From the NCBI GenBank assembly GCA_946409855.1, contig CAMJXZ010000015.1, positions 1 through 20,280 of the forward strand: a DNA stretch of 20,280 nucleotides, written 5' to 3'. Source of the DNA: an uncultured Clostridia bacterium (lineage in GTDB: Bacteria; Bacillota; Clostridia; Christensenellales; Aristaeellaceae). The translations under genes and the position numbers were made by a program. The notes under the pieces are model-generated. The model worked only from the letters and a program-made list of their open reading frames with translations, was not told the origin of the DNA and did not search any database. Positions within the stretch are counted from its first letter, which is position 1. Every line of letters begins with the position of its first letter. Of this stretch, positions 7,219-14,571 are shown in pieces.

Positions 7219-7247
7219 ATTATACCGCGAAACGCCCTTTCAGGCAA
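7219..7247 (-). promoter_or_regulatory. Sigma-A promoter of the SH3-like gene
   Basis: On the minus strand, TTGCCT, 17 bp, then a perfect TATAAT, 35 bp upstream of the start codon at 7184. Confidence 0.8.
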
Positions 7248-7402
7248 CCGGTTTGGCAGAAAGTTACAAAACGGACACAGGCCCGGCGCATCCCTCCCCC
7301 ATGCCCGCCACTCGGCCGGAACAGGCCGCCCGGCGAAAACAGGCCGTCCGCCCCCGGAAAGAAGCCTCCTCCGACCCTTCGGGCCGCGGGCGCGGGATGC
7401 CG

Positions 7403-7467
7403 GAAAAAACCCGTCCCCGCGGCCTTCCTGAAGCAGCCTTGCGCTGCGCCCGGAAGGCGCGGGGACG
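7403..7467 (-). terminator. Large intrinsic terminator of the GH120 gene
   Basis: On the minus strand, CGTCCCCGC plus GCCTTCC pair with GGAAGGC plus GCGGGGACG across a one-base bulge (16 bp in total). They enclose a small GCAGC/GCTGC hairpin and are followed by GGTTTTTTCC. It sits about 55 bp after the stop codon at 7522. The rest of 7248-7402 shows no gene; it only has a short direct repeat of AACAGGCCG-type sequence near 7320-7350. Confidence 0.85.
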
Positions 7468-7521
7468 AAAAGTTTATTGTTTGGCCGGGAAGTGCAGGAA
7501 CCTCATCCGGCCCGGCGCGGG

Positions 7522-9510
7522 TCAGAACAGCGGCTTTTCGCTGCTTTCCTTATCGGTGAAGGGGCCGGGGAGGGCGCGCAGGCCGCGGTGATTGCCCAGG
7601 TAATCGGTATCGAAGTGAATATCGGTGCCGTCCGGGTTCTCGAAGCGTTCTTCCGGCTCGAAGGCTTTGCCCAGGGTGTCGGAGGAAACCATGGAGACGC
7701 TGAAGTCCCACAGGTAGTCGTAGACGTTGGTGTGCAGGGCGGGGCGGCCGTCCTTTTCGGTCAGTTCCACGTACACGCCGCCGTCCTCGTTGACCAGGCC
7801 GCGCTTTTCGTGCTTGCAGGCCTTCGCGCCGTTCAGGTAGACGTTGCCCACGCACCAGACGGGCAGCTTGCCGGCGTGCGCCGGGCCCAGCTTCATCATG
7901 TTGGGGACGTCCGTATCCATGTCGAACTGGGCGATCCATGCTTCATAGGTGGGATAGATGTCCATCACCTGGGTGCCCACGACCCGGTTCTCCCGGAAGG
8001 ACTTGCTGGAATCGCTGTCGGACAGGACGGTCACGTCCTCCGCCGGGTACTTCTGCACGAAGATGTTGTTGTAGAAGCGGTCGTCGCCGTGAAGGATGGT
8101 CATGAAGCCCATGACCTCGGTGCGGTGGGGGATGTGGTAGGGGGTGTAGCGGTCGCCGGTTCCGCCGTCCACGCTGGTGAAGGAGCCGCAGATCAGGTTA
8201 TGCACCAGGGCGACGCCCTGGGTGGCCATCCGCAGGGAGACGTCGGACAGGAGGACGTTGTTGTCGATCAGCGTCGGGCCGTGGCCGACCTCCACGAAAA
8301 TGTCCTGGCTCATCATGCCGCCCTTGAGGATCTCGGCGTTCTCCGGGCGCTGGTTGTCGTGCAGGAGGTTCTGGGAGATGCGGGTGCCCTGGGCTTCCCA
8401 GTCCGTCCAGATGCCCATGGTGCAGTGGTGGATGTGGTTGCGGCGCATGATGACATCGATGGCGGCGTGCAGCTTGATGCCGGCGATCTCCGCCCCGCCC
8501 AGCTCCATCATGTTGTTGATGTGGTGGATGTGGTTGTCCTCAATGACGCTGAAGACCGCGCCCATGCGGCCGATGATGCCGCCCTGCTCGCAGTGGTGGA
8601 TGTTGCAGCGGCGCACGATGTGGCCGCCCACCTTTTCCTTCAGCCAGCCGTGGTACTGGCCGCGGCAGACGGCGTCCCGCTCCATCTGGGTGGGGGACTT
8701 GACGTGCTTGTAGGTGAAGTAATGGTCGTTGTCCGGGTCCAGATATTTGCCCAGGCAGATGCCCGCGCACTTGCTGCCCCAGATCTCGCAGTCCTCAATG
8801 ATCCAGCCTTTGGACCAGTGGGGGCCGATCATGCCGTCCTGGAAGGCGGCCGGAGGGGCCCAGGTGGTCGCCGCCTGGCAGACGGTGAAGCCGGAAACGG
8901 TGATATAGCCCACGCCCGTCTTGTCCGGGAAGAAGCACTCCCGGCGGACGGTGATCTCGACGTTTTCCCGGTTGGGGTCCGCCCCCTGGAAGTTGCAGTA
9001 GAAGACGGTCTCGTCCCCGTCCTGCTCGGCGTACCACTTGCGGGTGGAGTTTGCCTGATCCCAGGAGCAGGGATAGACGGCGCCCTGTTCGCATTCCTCC
9101 ACGGAAGCGGCCTCATAGAGCGCCGCGCCGTTCAGCCAGACGCAGCCGGTGTGCTTGGACTTGCCGGCGAAATACCAGTCCCCGTACACGTAGGTGGTGT
9201 AGGGGTTGTAGTTGCCAAAGACGCCGTTTTGCACCCGGGCGGTCCAGACGTTGCCGCGGACCTGCTGCCAGCCGGTCAGTGGCTCCGCGCCGGTGATGAC
9301 GGCCTTTAAGGGCTCTTCGCTGCGGTACTCGATCCGCTGATCTTCCGTGCCCGCGTTCACCGGGTTCACGTACTCCCGGTAGACGCCCGGGGCCACCAGC
9401 ACGGTATCGCCCGGGCGGGCCGTCCGCGCCGCTTCGTTGATCCGCTTGAAGGGCCGCTCTTTCGTGCCGTTCCCGTCCAGACCTGCGCCGGCGTTCACAT
9501 AGATGATCAT
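7522..9510 (-). CDS. GH120 family beta-xylosidase, cytoplasmic
   Basis: A 662-residue right-handed parallel beta-helix enzyme that closely matches the GH120 xylosidase XylC of Thermoanaerobacterium saccharolyticum as I recall it. Shared blocks are NPYTTYVYGDW, NFQGADPNRENVEITVRR, IGPHWSKGWIIED, EIAGIKLHAAIDV, WTDWEAQGTR and DIFVEVGHGP. The catalytic pair in that family is an Asp and a Glu in the last two blocks, here D370 (nucleophile) and E407 (acid/base). It would release xylose from the non-reducing end of xylo-oligosaccharides. There is no signal peptide, so it acts inside the cell and depends on an importer not in this window. An insert of about 14 residues (around 388-401) precedes the acid/base block. 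AGGAGGAG lies upstream of the start. It is monocistronic, with a strong promoter, a palindrome in the leader and a terminator. GH120 is favoured over a generic beta-helix lyase because both catalytic segments are intact. Confidence 0.88.
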   Translation of the reverse strand: MIIYVNAGAGLDGNGTKERPFKRINEAARTARPGDTVLVAPGVYREYVNPVNAGTEDQRIEYRSEEPLKAVITGAEPLTGWQQVRGNVWTARVQNGVFGNYNPYTTYVYGDWYFAGKSKHTGCVWLNGAALYEAASVEECEQGAVYPCSWDQANSTRKWYAEQDGDETVFYCNFQGADPNRENVEITVRRECFFPDKTGVGYITVSGFTVCQAATTWAPPAAFQDGMIGPHWSKGWIIEDCEIWGSKCAGICLGKYLDPDNDHYFTYKHVKSPTQMERDAVCRGQYHGWLKEKVGGHIVRRCNIHHCEQGGIIGRMGAVFSVIEDNHIHHINNMMELGGAEIAGIKLHAAIDVIMRRNHIHHCTMGIWTDWEAQGTRISQNLLHDNQRPENAEILKGGMMSQDIFVEVGHGPTLIDNNVLLSDVSLRMATQGVALVHNLICGSFTSVDGGTGDRYTPYHIPHRTEVMGFMTILHGDDRFYNNIFVQKYPAEDVTVLSDSDSSKSFRENRVVGTQVMDIYPTYEAWIAQFDMDTDVPNMMKLGPAHAGKLPVWCVGNVYLNGAKACKHEKRGLVNEDGGVYVELTEKDGRPALHTNVYDYLWDFSVSMVSSDTLGKAFEPEERFENPDGTDIHFDTDYLGNHRGLRALPGPFTDKESSEKPLF

Positions 9511-9542
9511 GGGTGATCTCCTCCTGTCTGAAAATATGCTTG

Positions 9543-9557
9543 TCAGGATATTCCTGA
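9543..9557. promoter_or_regulatory. Palindrome in the GH120 leader, possible operator
   Basis: TCAGGA-TAT-TCCTGA is a perfect 6-bp inverted repeat around a three-base centre. It lies between the GH120 promoter and its ribosome site, about 30 bp past the expected transcription start. The position suits a repressor operator for sugar induction, but no regulator gene is nearby and no known consensus is recognised. Confidence 0.35.
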
Positions 9558-9588
9558 AAAAGAAACGGTTTTTGCATCTGCCTCACAC

Positions 9589-9617
9589 AGTATAAGAGCC
9601 GGGACGCGGGTTGTCAA
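9589..9617 (-). promoter_or_regulatory. Strong sigma-A promoter of the GH120 gene
   Basis: On the minus strand, a perfect TTGACA, 17 bp, then TATACT. This is the best match to consensus on this strand, with a leader of about 70 nt before the start at 9510. Confidence 0.88.
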
Positions 9618-9662
9618 TCAAAATCTCCGGGCTGCGCGAACTTTGCCGTTCGTTTCGGACAT

Positions 9663-9833
9663 TCACAGATATATCCGGCAGAACTCCGCCGGGGACAGGA
9701 TATCCGGCTCGTCCGGAAAGTGCGCCAGGTTGCCCGTCACCAGAACGGCACCGCAGAACCGGGCCGCTTCATAAAACTTCCGGTCCGATTCGTCCCGCTC
9801 AAAAAAAACCTCCGGCAGGGGAGGCGCGGCTAC
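9663..9833 (-). pseudogene. 3' remnant of a PIN-domain toxin gene
   Basis: The minus strand encodes 56 residues ending at the TGA at 9663-9665: VFFERDESDRKFYEAARFCG, then AVLVTGNLAHFPDEPDILSP, then AEFCRIYL. This matches the C-terminal half of PIN_3-type toxins (DE.DR.FY..A...GA.LVTGN..H.P....ILSP.EF), in which the conserved acidic residues help bind Mg2+ for RNA cleavage. The first half, with the VLDTN motif and a start codon, is missing: upstream the same frame runs into the promoter of the 5'-nucleotidase gene with no PIN-like sequence. No antitoxin gene is visible. It is therefore best read as a relic of a toxin-antitoxin module. Confidence 0.65.
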
Positions 9834-9846
9834 AGTCAGATTTTTC

Positions 9847-9875
9847 TTGCCATTCCGTCCGGGATTATATACAAT
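9847..9875 (+). promoter_or_regulatory. Sigma-A promoter of the 5'-nucleotidase gene
   Basis: TTGCCA, 17 bp, then TACAAT, about 45 bp upstream of the ATG at 9920. It diverges from the GH120 promoter, with the PIN remnant between them. Confidence 0.8.
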
Positions 9876-9919
9876 GGGAGAAGAACAGATGAAAGCTCCT
9901 GCTCCCGACCGAGGTAACG

Positions 9920-11437
9920 ATGATGGACAGAATGACGATTTATTTCACCTCCGACACCCACGGCTATCTGTTCCCCACCGACTTTATCGACGGGGAGATC
10001 AAGCCCATGGGCCTGCTTTCCATGCGCTTTCCCAAGGACGGGAACACCCTGGTGATCGACGGGGGGGACACCATCCAGGGCTCCCCGCTGACCTACTACT
10101 GCCATGAGGAAGGGCTGCCCGCGCCCGCCGCCGGGGCGATGAACCGGCTGGGGTACGATTACGTGACGCTGGGCAACCACGACTTCAACTACGGGCAGGA
10201 CTTTCTTGCCGGCCATCTGACGGCGCTTTCCGCCCGATGCCTGTGCGCCAACGTGCGGGACGCGGAAGGGCGGCTCCGGGTGATCCCCTGGACGGTGCGC
10301 ACGCTGGCAAACGGCCTGCGCGTGGGGCTGTTCGGGGTCGTGACCAACTGGATCAACCGCTGGGAGAACCCGGAGAACCTGAAGGGCGTCACCGTGTCCG
10401 ACCCGCTGGAAGCCGCCCGGGAGGCCGTCGCCGCCCTCCGGAAGGAACAGGTGGACCAGATCGTGGGCATTTACCACGGCGGGCTGGAAAAGGACCCGGA
10501 TACCGGGGCCGTCCTGTCCGACACGGACGAGCACATCGCCTGCCTGCTGTGCGAGCAGCTGCCCATCGACCTGCTGCTGACCGGCCACCAGCACATCGGG
10601 ATGGCGGGCAAGGTCTGGGCCGGCACCCACATCGTGCAGACCCCCTGCAACGCCGCGGCCTATGTCCGGGTGACGCTGTCGGAGGACGGGACGTATCATT
10701 CTGAACTTTGCCCGGTGACGCCGCCGGACGATATGAGCGCCGGGGAGCCGGCCCTGTGGGAAGGGCTGCAGCGCTTCCTGGACCGGCCGGTGGGCCGCCT
10801 GCCCCGGCCGCTGGTCCCAAAATCAAAGCTGCGCATGGCGTTTGAAGGGTCCGACATCGCGGACTTCTTTAACGCCGTGCAGCTGTGGGCCAGCGGGGCG
10901 GACCTGTCCTGCGCGGCCCTGGCCAACGCGGTCCGGGGGTTTGACGCCCGGGTCACCGTGCGGGACGTGATCGCCACCTACCCCTACGCCAACACCCTGG
11001 TGGTGGTGCGGGCGGACGGGCATACGCTGCGCCTCGCGCTGGAGCAGTGCGCCCGCTATTTTGAGGCGGACGAAACCGGGGCGCTGCGGGTCTCGCCGGA
11101 TTTCATGAAGCCCAAGCAGGCCCATTACAATTACGACTATTACGCGGGGCTTGCCTACACCTTCGACGTGTCCCGCCCCGCGGGCAGCCGCGTCGTCCGG
11201 ATGGAAAAGGACGGGCGGCCCATCGCCGATACCGATACCTTCACCCTGTGCATGTGCAACTACCGCGCCACCGGCGCCGGCCACTTCGACTTCTTCCGTT
11301 CCCTCCCCCGGGTGCGGGAAATCCAGACCGGGATCAGCGAGCTGATCCTGGATTACCTGCGGACGCATCCGGAGGTATCCCTGCCGGACAGGCATCCCGT
11401 TTCCGTTGTGGGCGGATGGGTGCCGGAGGGAGAATAA
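9920..11437 (+). CDS. 5'-nucleotidase family metallophosphoesterase, cytoplasmic
   Basis: A 505-residue two-domain enzyme of the UshA/YunD type, hydrolysing nucleoside monophosphates or related phosphoesters with two metal ions. N-terminal metal ligands are visible in order: D12 and H14 (TSDTHG), D50 (DGGD), N86-H87-D88 (GNHDFNYG), H186 (YHGG), then H223 and H225 (TGHQH). The C-terminal 5'-nucleotidase domain spans about 290-485 (FFNAVQLWASGADLS, TVRDVIATYPYANTLVV, DYYAGLAYTFDVS, NYRATGAGHFDFF) and supplies the nucleotide-binding aromatics. There is no signal peptide, so unlike UshA it acts in the cytoplasm, as YunD-like proteins do. GAGG precedes two tandem ATGs (9920, 9923); either could be used. 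The substrate could also be a nucleotide sugar or cyclic nucleotide. It has its own promoter and no clear T-tract terminator. Confidence 0.87.
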   Translation: MMDRMTIYFTSDTHGYLFPTDFIDGEIKPMGLLSMRFPKDGNTLVIDGGDTIQGSPLTYYCHEEGLPAPAAGAMNRLGYDYVTLGNHDFNYGQDFLAGHLTALSARCLCANVRDAEGRLRVIPWTVRTLANGLRVGLFGVVTNWINRWENPENLKGVTVSDPLEAAREAVAALRKEQVDQIVGIYHGGLEKDPDTGAVLSDTDEHIACLLCEQLPIDLLLTGHQHIGMAGKVWAGTHIVQTPCNAAAYVRVTLSEDGTYHSELCPVTPPDDMSAGEPALWEGLQRFLDRPVGRLPRPLVPKSKLRMAFEGSDIADFFNAVQLWASGADLSCAALANAVRGFDARVTVRDVIATYPYANTLVVVRADGHTLRLALEQCARYFEADETGALRVSPDFMKPKQAHYNYDYYAGLAYTFDVSRPAGSRVVRMEKDGRPIADTDTFTLCMCNYRATGAGHFDFFRSLPRVREIQTGISELILDYLRTHPEVSLPDRHPVSVVGGWVPEGE

Positions 11438-11456
11438 AAGACAGTTCGGCTTATAT

Positions 11457-11490
11457 GCCGCCCGGAAACGCGTTGCCATTTCCGGGCGGC
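11457..11490 (+). other. Perfect 12-bp hairpin overlapping the next promoter
   Basis: GCCGCCCGGAAA (11457-11468) and TTTCCGGGCGGC (11479-11490) are perfect reverse complements around a ten-base loop. The loop holds the -35 box of the LRR promoter, and the right arm is most of that promoter's spacer. It begins 20 bp after the nucleotidase stop codon, where a terminator is expected, but GCTGTTATAAT follows instead of a T-tract, so termination would be weak. Confidence 0.75.
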
Positions 11491-11501
11491 GCTGTTATAA
11501 T
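11473..11501 (+). promoter_or_regulatory. Sigma-A promoter of the LRR gene
   Basis: TTGCCA, 17 bp, then a perfect TATAAT, about 33 bp upstream of the LRR start codon. The -35 box lies in the loop of the 11457-11490 inverted repeat. Confidence 0.82.
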
Positions 11502-11534
11502 GAACAAAACCGTATGGCATCCGGAGGTGCGATG

Positions 11535-13568
11535 ATGAAACGGAAAGTTTTCTTCCTGCTGCTTTTGCTGCTGGTTTTGCCGGCGCTGACCGCCGCTGCC
11601 GGGAAAAGCGGGGATTACGCGTATTCCCTGAATGAGGACGGGACGGCGGTAATCACGAAATACAGCGGGGAAGATACCGAGTTGGTTATCCCGGATACGC
11701 TGGACGGGCACCGGGTGACGGCCATCGGGGACAGCGCGTTTGAAAGCAGCCTGTTTCTGACAGGCGTGACCATTCCGGATGGTGTCACGTCGATCGGGCG
11801 GAAAGCGTTCTCTTCATGTATTGATCTTTTGGAAGTGATCATCCCGGACGGCGTCACGTCGGTCGGAAAGGAAGCGTTCAGATTCTGCTGGAATCTCAGG
11901 AAAGTGAAGCTTCCGGAAAAGCTTACGTCCATACAGGATGGGACGTTCCAATTCTGCGCCGGCCTGACGGAAATCAACATGCCGGGCAGCATTACATTCA
12001 TTGGAGAAAGCGCGTTCGGCGGGTGCGAAAGCCTTTCGTCCATCGACATCCCGGACGGCGTCGCCTCGATCGGCCCAATGGCGTTCATGCAGTGCGGCGG
12101 CCTGAAGGAGGCGCGCCTTCCCGGCGGCATCACCGTCGTGGAGAGCGACACCTTCCTGGGCTGCAACGGCCTCAAAAGGGTGACCATACCGAATCATGTG
12201 CTGCAGCTGGTAGATAATCCTTTCCGTCAATGCGCCTCGTTACAGGAAATCATCATTGCCGGGGACCATCCCACGATGGAGGTGATCGGCGGCGCCGTTT
12301 TTAACAGGGAGGATCATATGCTGATCTGCTGCCCCTGCGCGGTGACGGAAGGGACGTATGAAATCCCCGAGGGGACGGCGGGCTTTGGATCCGGCGCTTT
12401 CGCGGGCTGCCGGTTTACCGGCGTGACGATTCCGGACAGCGTGGCGGATTTCCAGGGAAATCCCTTCAGCAGGTGTGAAAACCTGACGCGCGTCACCGTT
12501 TCGCCAAACCATCCCGATCTGATGGACCTGGACGGGGTGCTTTACCTGCGGGAAGGTCCTGAACTGATCTGCTATCCCGGCGGGCGGACGGAGGAAACCT
12601 ACGAGGTCCGGGAAGCCGCTGCCGTCATCTGGGGCAGCGCGTTTTCGAGAAACCGCAGCCTGCGGCGCGTGATCATCCCCTCCGGGACGGTGACCATCGC
12701 CAAGTATGCTTTTTCCTATTGTGAAAATCTTCAGGAGGTGGCGATCCCGGACAGCGTCACAGAAATCAGAGCGAGCGCGTTTTACAGCTGCGGCAGCCTG
12801 CGGAACATGATCATCCCGCCGCAGGTAAAGTCGATCGGCGATTATGCGTTTTATGACTGTGAGCAGCTTGAACAGGCGGTGATCCCGTCCGGCGTGGTCT
12901 CCATCGGCGCCGGCGCGTTTTCCGGCTGCGTGAAACTGACGGAAGCGATCCTTCCGGGAAGCGTCAGGGAAATCGGGGAAGGCGCGTATTCCCGGTGTAA
13001 CGGTCTGACCCGCCTGACGATTCAGGAAGGGGTCCGGTCCATCGGCAGGCAGGCGTTTTTCATGTGTACAAGTCTGACGGGGGTGACCATCCCGGACAGC
13101 GTGGAAAGCATCGGTGAGGAAGCGTTCTACTGGTGCGAAAACCTCCGTTCCCTGAATATCGGCAAAGGTGTCCGGGAAATCGGGAAAAACGCTTTTTACC
13201 GCTGTGATGGACTGACTTCGCTCACCGTTCCGGGCAGCGTGGAAGAGATCGGCGCGTACGCGTTTGCCGAGTGCGGCGGGCTGGTTTCGCTGACCATTAA
13301 AGACGGCGCCCGGAAGATCGGGGAAAGAGCGTTCATGTCCTGCAGGAACCTGGAGGAGGCTGTGCTGGCGGACAGCGTCACGTCCATCGGGGAGTGCGCG
13401 TTTGTCGGCTGTCAGAACCTGGCCCGCGTGACCATCCCTTCCGGTGCAGCGGAGATCGGGGACGACGTGTTTACCATGTGCGACCGGCTGACCGCCGTGG
13501 TATTCCCCGGAAGCCCGGGGGAGGAGTACTGCAGGGATTATTATATTCCATATGTATACGCGGAATGA
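11535..13568 (+). CDS. Secreted BspA-like leucine-rich repeat protein
   Basis: A 677-residue exported protein. MKRKVFFLLLLLLVLPALTA is a Sec signal peptide, likely cleaved near TAAAG. The rest is BspA-type LRR_5 repeats of about 23 residues with the pattern GC..L..V.IPDGV.SIG..AF, roughly two dozen in all. Two modules of the NHP...DG.(V/L)(L/F)...E(L)ICYP type interrupt the regular spacing in the middle. Such proteins mediate adhesion to host, fibre or other microbes. The C-terminus (FPGSPGEEYCRDYYIPYVYAE, shown in part) is the usual cap, with no LPXTG, transmembrane or dockerin anchor. The frame is open back to 11406, but GGAGG at 11523-11527 is best spaced for the ATG at 11535 (the ATG at 11532 is also possible), and the promoter at 11473-11501 rules out earlier starts. 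No terminator is visible after it. Confidence 0.9.
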   Translation: MKRKVFFLLLLLLVLPALTAAAGKSGDYAYSLNEDGTAVITKYSGEDTELVIPDTLDGHRVTAIGDSAFESSLFLTGVTIPDGVTSIGRKAFSSCIDLLEVIIPDGVTSVGKEAFRFCWNLRKVKLPEKLTSIQDGTFQFCAGLTEINMPGSITFIGESAFGGCESLSSIDIPDGVASIGPMAFMQCGGLKEARLPGGITVVESDTFLGCNGLKRVTIPNHVLQLVDNPFRQCASLQEIIIAGDHPTMEVIGGAVFNREDHMLICCPCAVTEGTYEIPEGTAGFGSGAFAGCRFTGVTIPDSVADFQGNPFSRCENLTRVTVSPNHPDLMDLDGVLYLREGPELICYPGGRTEETYEVREAAAVIWGSAFSRNRSLRRVIIPSGTVTIAKYAFSYCENLQEVAIPDSVTEIRASAFYSCGSLRNMIIPPQVKSIGDYAFYDCEQLEQAVIPSGVVSIGAGAFSGCVKLTEAILPGSVREIGEGAYSRCNGLTRLTIQEGVRSIGRQAFFMCTSLTGVTIPDSVESIGEEAFYWCENLRSLNIGKGVREIGKNAFYRCDGLTSLTVPGSVEEIGAYAFAECGGLVSLTIKDGARKIGERAFMSCRNLEEAVLADSVTSIGECAFVGCQNLARVTIPSGAAEIGDDVFTMCDRLTAVVFPGSPGEEYCRDYYIPYVYAE

Positions 13569-13607
13569 AACGAACGGAAGGAACCGGGGAACCGGCTGTC
13601 TTTCCTG

Positions 13608-13636
13608 TTTTCAAAAACCGGTTTTCGTGGTATGAT
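13608..13636 (+). promoter_or_regulatory. Probable promoter of rbgA-rnhB
   Basis: TTTTCA, 17 bp, then TATGAT, 35 bp upstream of the rbgA start. The -35 box is weak (4/6). The spacer begins with the 12-bp palindrome AAAACCGGTTTT (13614-13625), which could be a regulator site or chance. Confidence 0.55.
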
Positions 13637-13671
13637 AAGCGGGATCCATCAGACGGAAGGGCGGGGATGGA

Positions 13672-14571
13672 ATGAGCGAGAGAATCAACTGGTATCCGGG
13701 GCATATGGCCAAGGCCCGGCGGCAGCTGCAGGAACAGCTGGCCCGCGCGGACGTGATCGTGGAGCTGTGCGACGCCCGGCTGCCGCGCGCCAGCCGCAAC
13801 CCGGACCTGATCCGCATGATGCACGGCAAGGAGCACATCCTGATCCTGCAGAAGAGCGACCTGGCGGACGAAAAGGAAACGGAAAGGTGGCTCAGCTATT
13901 TCCGGTCCCTTCAGGTCACCTGCGCGGCCATCGACGCCAATAAACAGTACAAGCAGGTGCTCAGGCTGATCAACATGAAGGCGGAACACAAGGTGGCCCA
14001 GGCCCGGGCCCGGGGCATCAGCAAGACGGTGCGCGCCATGGTGGTGGGGGTGCCCAACGTGGGCAAGTCCACCATCATCAACCGGCTGAACGGCAGCACG
14101 ATTGCCAAAGTGAGCGACCGGCCGGGGGTGACCCGGGCGGTGCAGTGGGTGAAGGTGAGCCCGTATCTGGAGCTGCTGGATTCGCCGGGGCTGCTCTGGC
14201 CCAGGCTGGATGACCAGGAGGCCGCCCTCAGGCTGAGCTACATCGCCGCCATCAAGGACGACGTGCAGGACGTGTACGCCCTGGCGGTCCATCTGCTGGA
14301 CGACATGATGGCGGCCAAGCCCGAGGCCGTGATGGAGCGCTTCCGGGTGCAGGACGATACCCTCCGGGGGGATCTGCTGCTGGACGCCGTGTGCCGGGGG
14401 CGGGGCTTCCTGATGAAGGGCGGCCAGATCGACGAGGAACGGGGCTGCCGGGTGGTGCTGGACGAGTTTAGGGCCGGCAAGCTGGGCCGGATCACCCTGG
14501 AAAAAGCGCCGGTGCCGAACGCGCGGAAGGAGGAGCCGGATGCGGAGCAACCGTCAGGAACGGCTGAATGA
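13672..14571 (+). CDS. rbgA: Ribosome biogenesis GTPase RbgA (YlqF)
   Basis: A 299-residue circularly permuted GTPase that promotes late 50S subunit assembly. The G motifs come in permuted order: G4 at 60-63 (QKSD), G1 at 126-134 (GVPNVGKST), G2 at 151-154 (PGVT) and G3 at 170-173 (DSPG, followed by LLWP as in the family). The N-terminus INWYPGHMAKARRQL is diagnostic of RbgA. The C-terminal 190-299 helical domain fits the RNA-binding ANTAR-like part, ending in an acidic low-complexity tail. G4 has Gln where NKxD is usual. The start at 13672 is preceded by a GGGG-rich site at close spacing. The last 32 nt overlap the start of rnhB, so translation of the two genes is probably coupled. Confidence 0.95.
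   Translation: MSERINWYPGHMAKARRQLQEQLARADVIVELCDARLPRASRNPDLIRMMHGKEHILILQKSDLADEKETERWLSYFRSLQVTCAAIDANKQYKQVLRLINMKAEHKVAQARARGISKTVRAMVVGVPNVGKSTIINRLNGSTIAKVSDRPGVTRAVQWVKVSPYLELLDSPGLLWPRLDDQEAALRLSYIAAIKDDVQDVYALAVHLLDDMMAAKPEAVMERFRVQDDTLRGDLLLDAVCRGRGFLMKGGQIDEERGCRVVLDEFRAGKLGRITLEKAPVPNARKEEPDAEQPSGTAE

Noticed and set aside
7310..7350. Possible decayed copy of the structured element (AACAGGCCGCCCG and AACAGGCCGTCCG)
   Set aside because: It shares only the AACAGGCC string. The opposing arm and the GGGCCGGCAGGC mini-hairpin are missing, so it reads as a short direct repeat only.
7477..9309. Plus-strand open frame of 610 codons opposite the GH120 gene
   Set aside because: Val/Ala/Asp/His-rich shadow without motifs. 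The minus strand matches GH120 end to end.
11406..11534. Longer start for the LRR protein at 11406
   Set aside because: It would overlap the nucleotidase gene and the promoter at 11473-11501, and would bury the signal peptide behind 43 residues.
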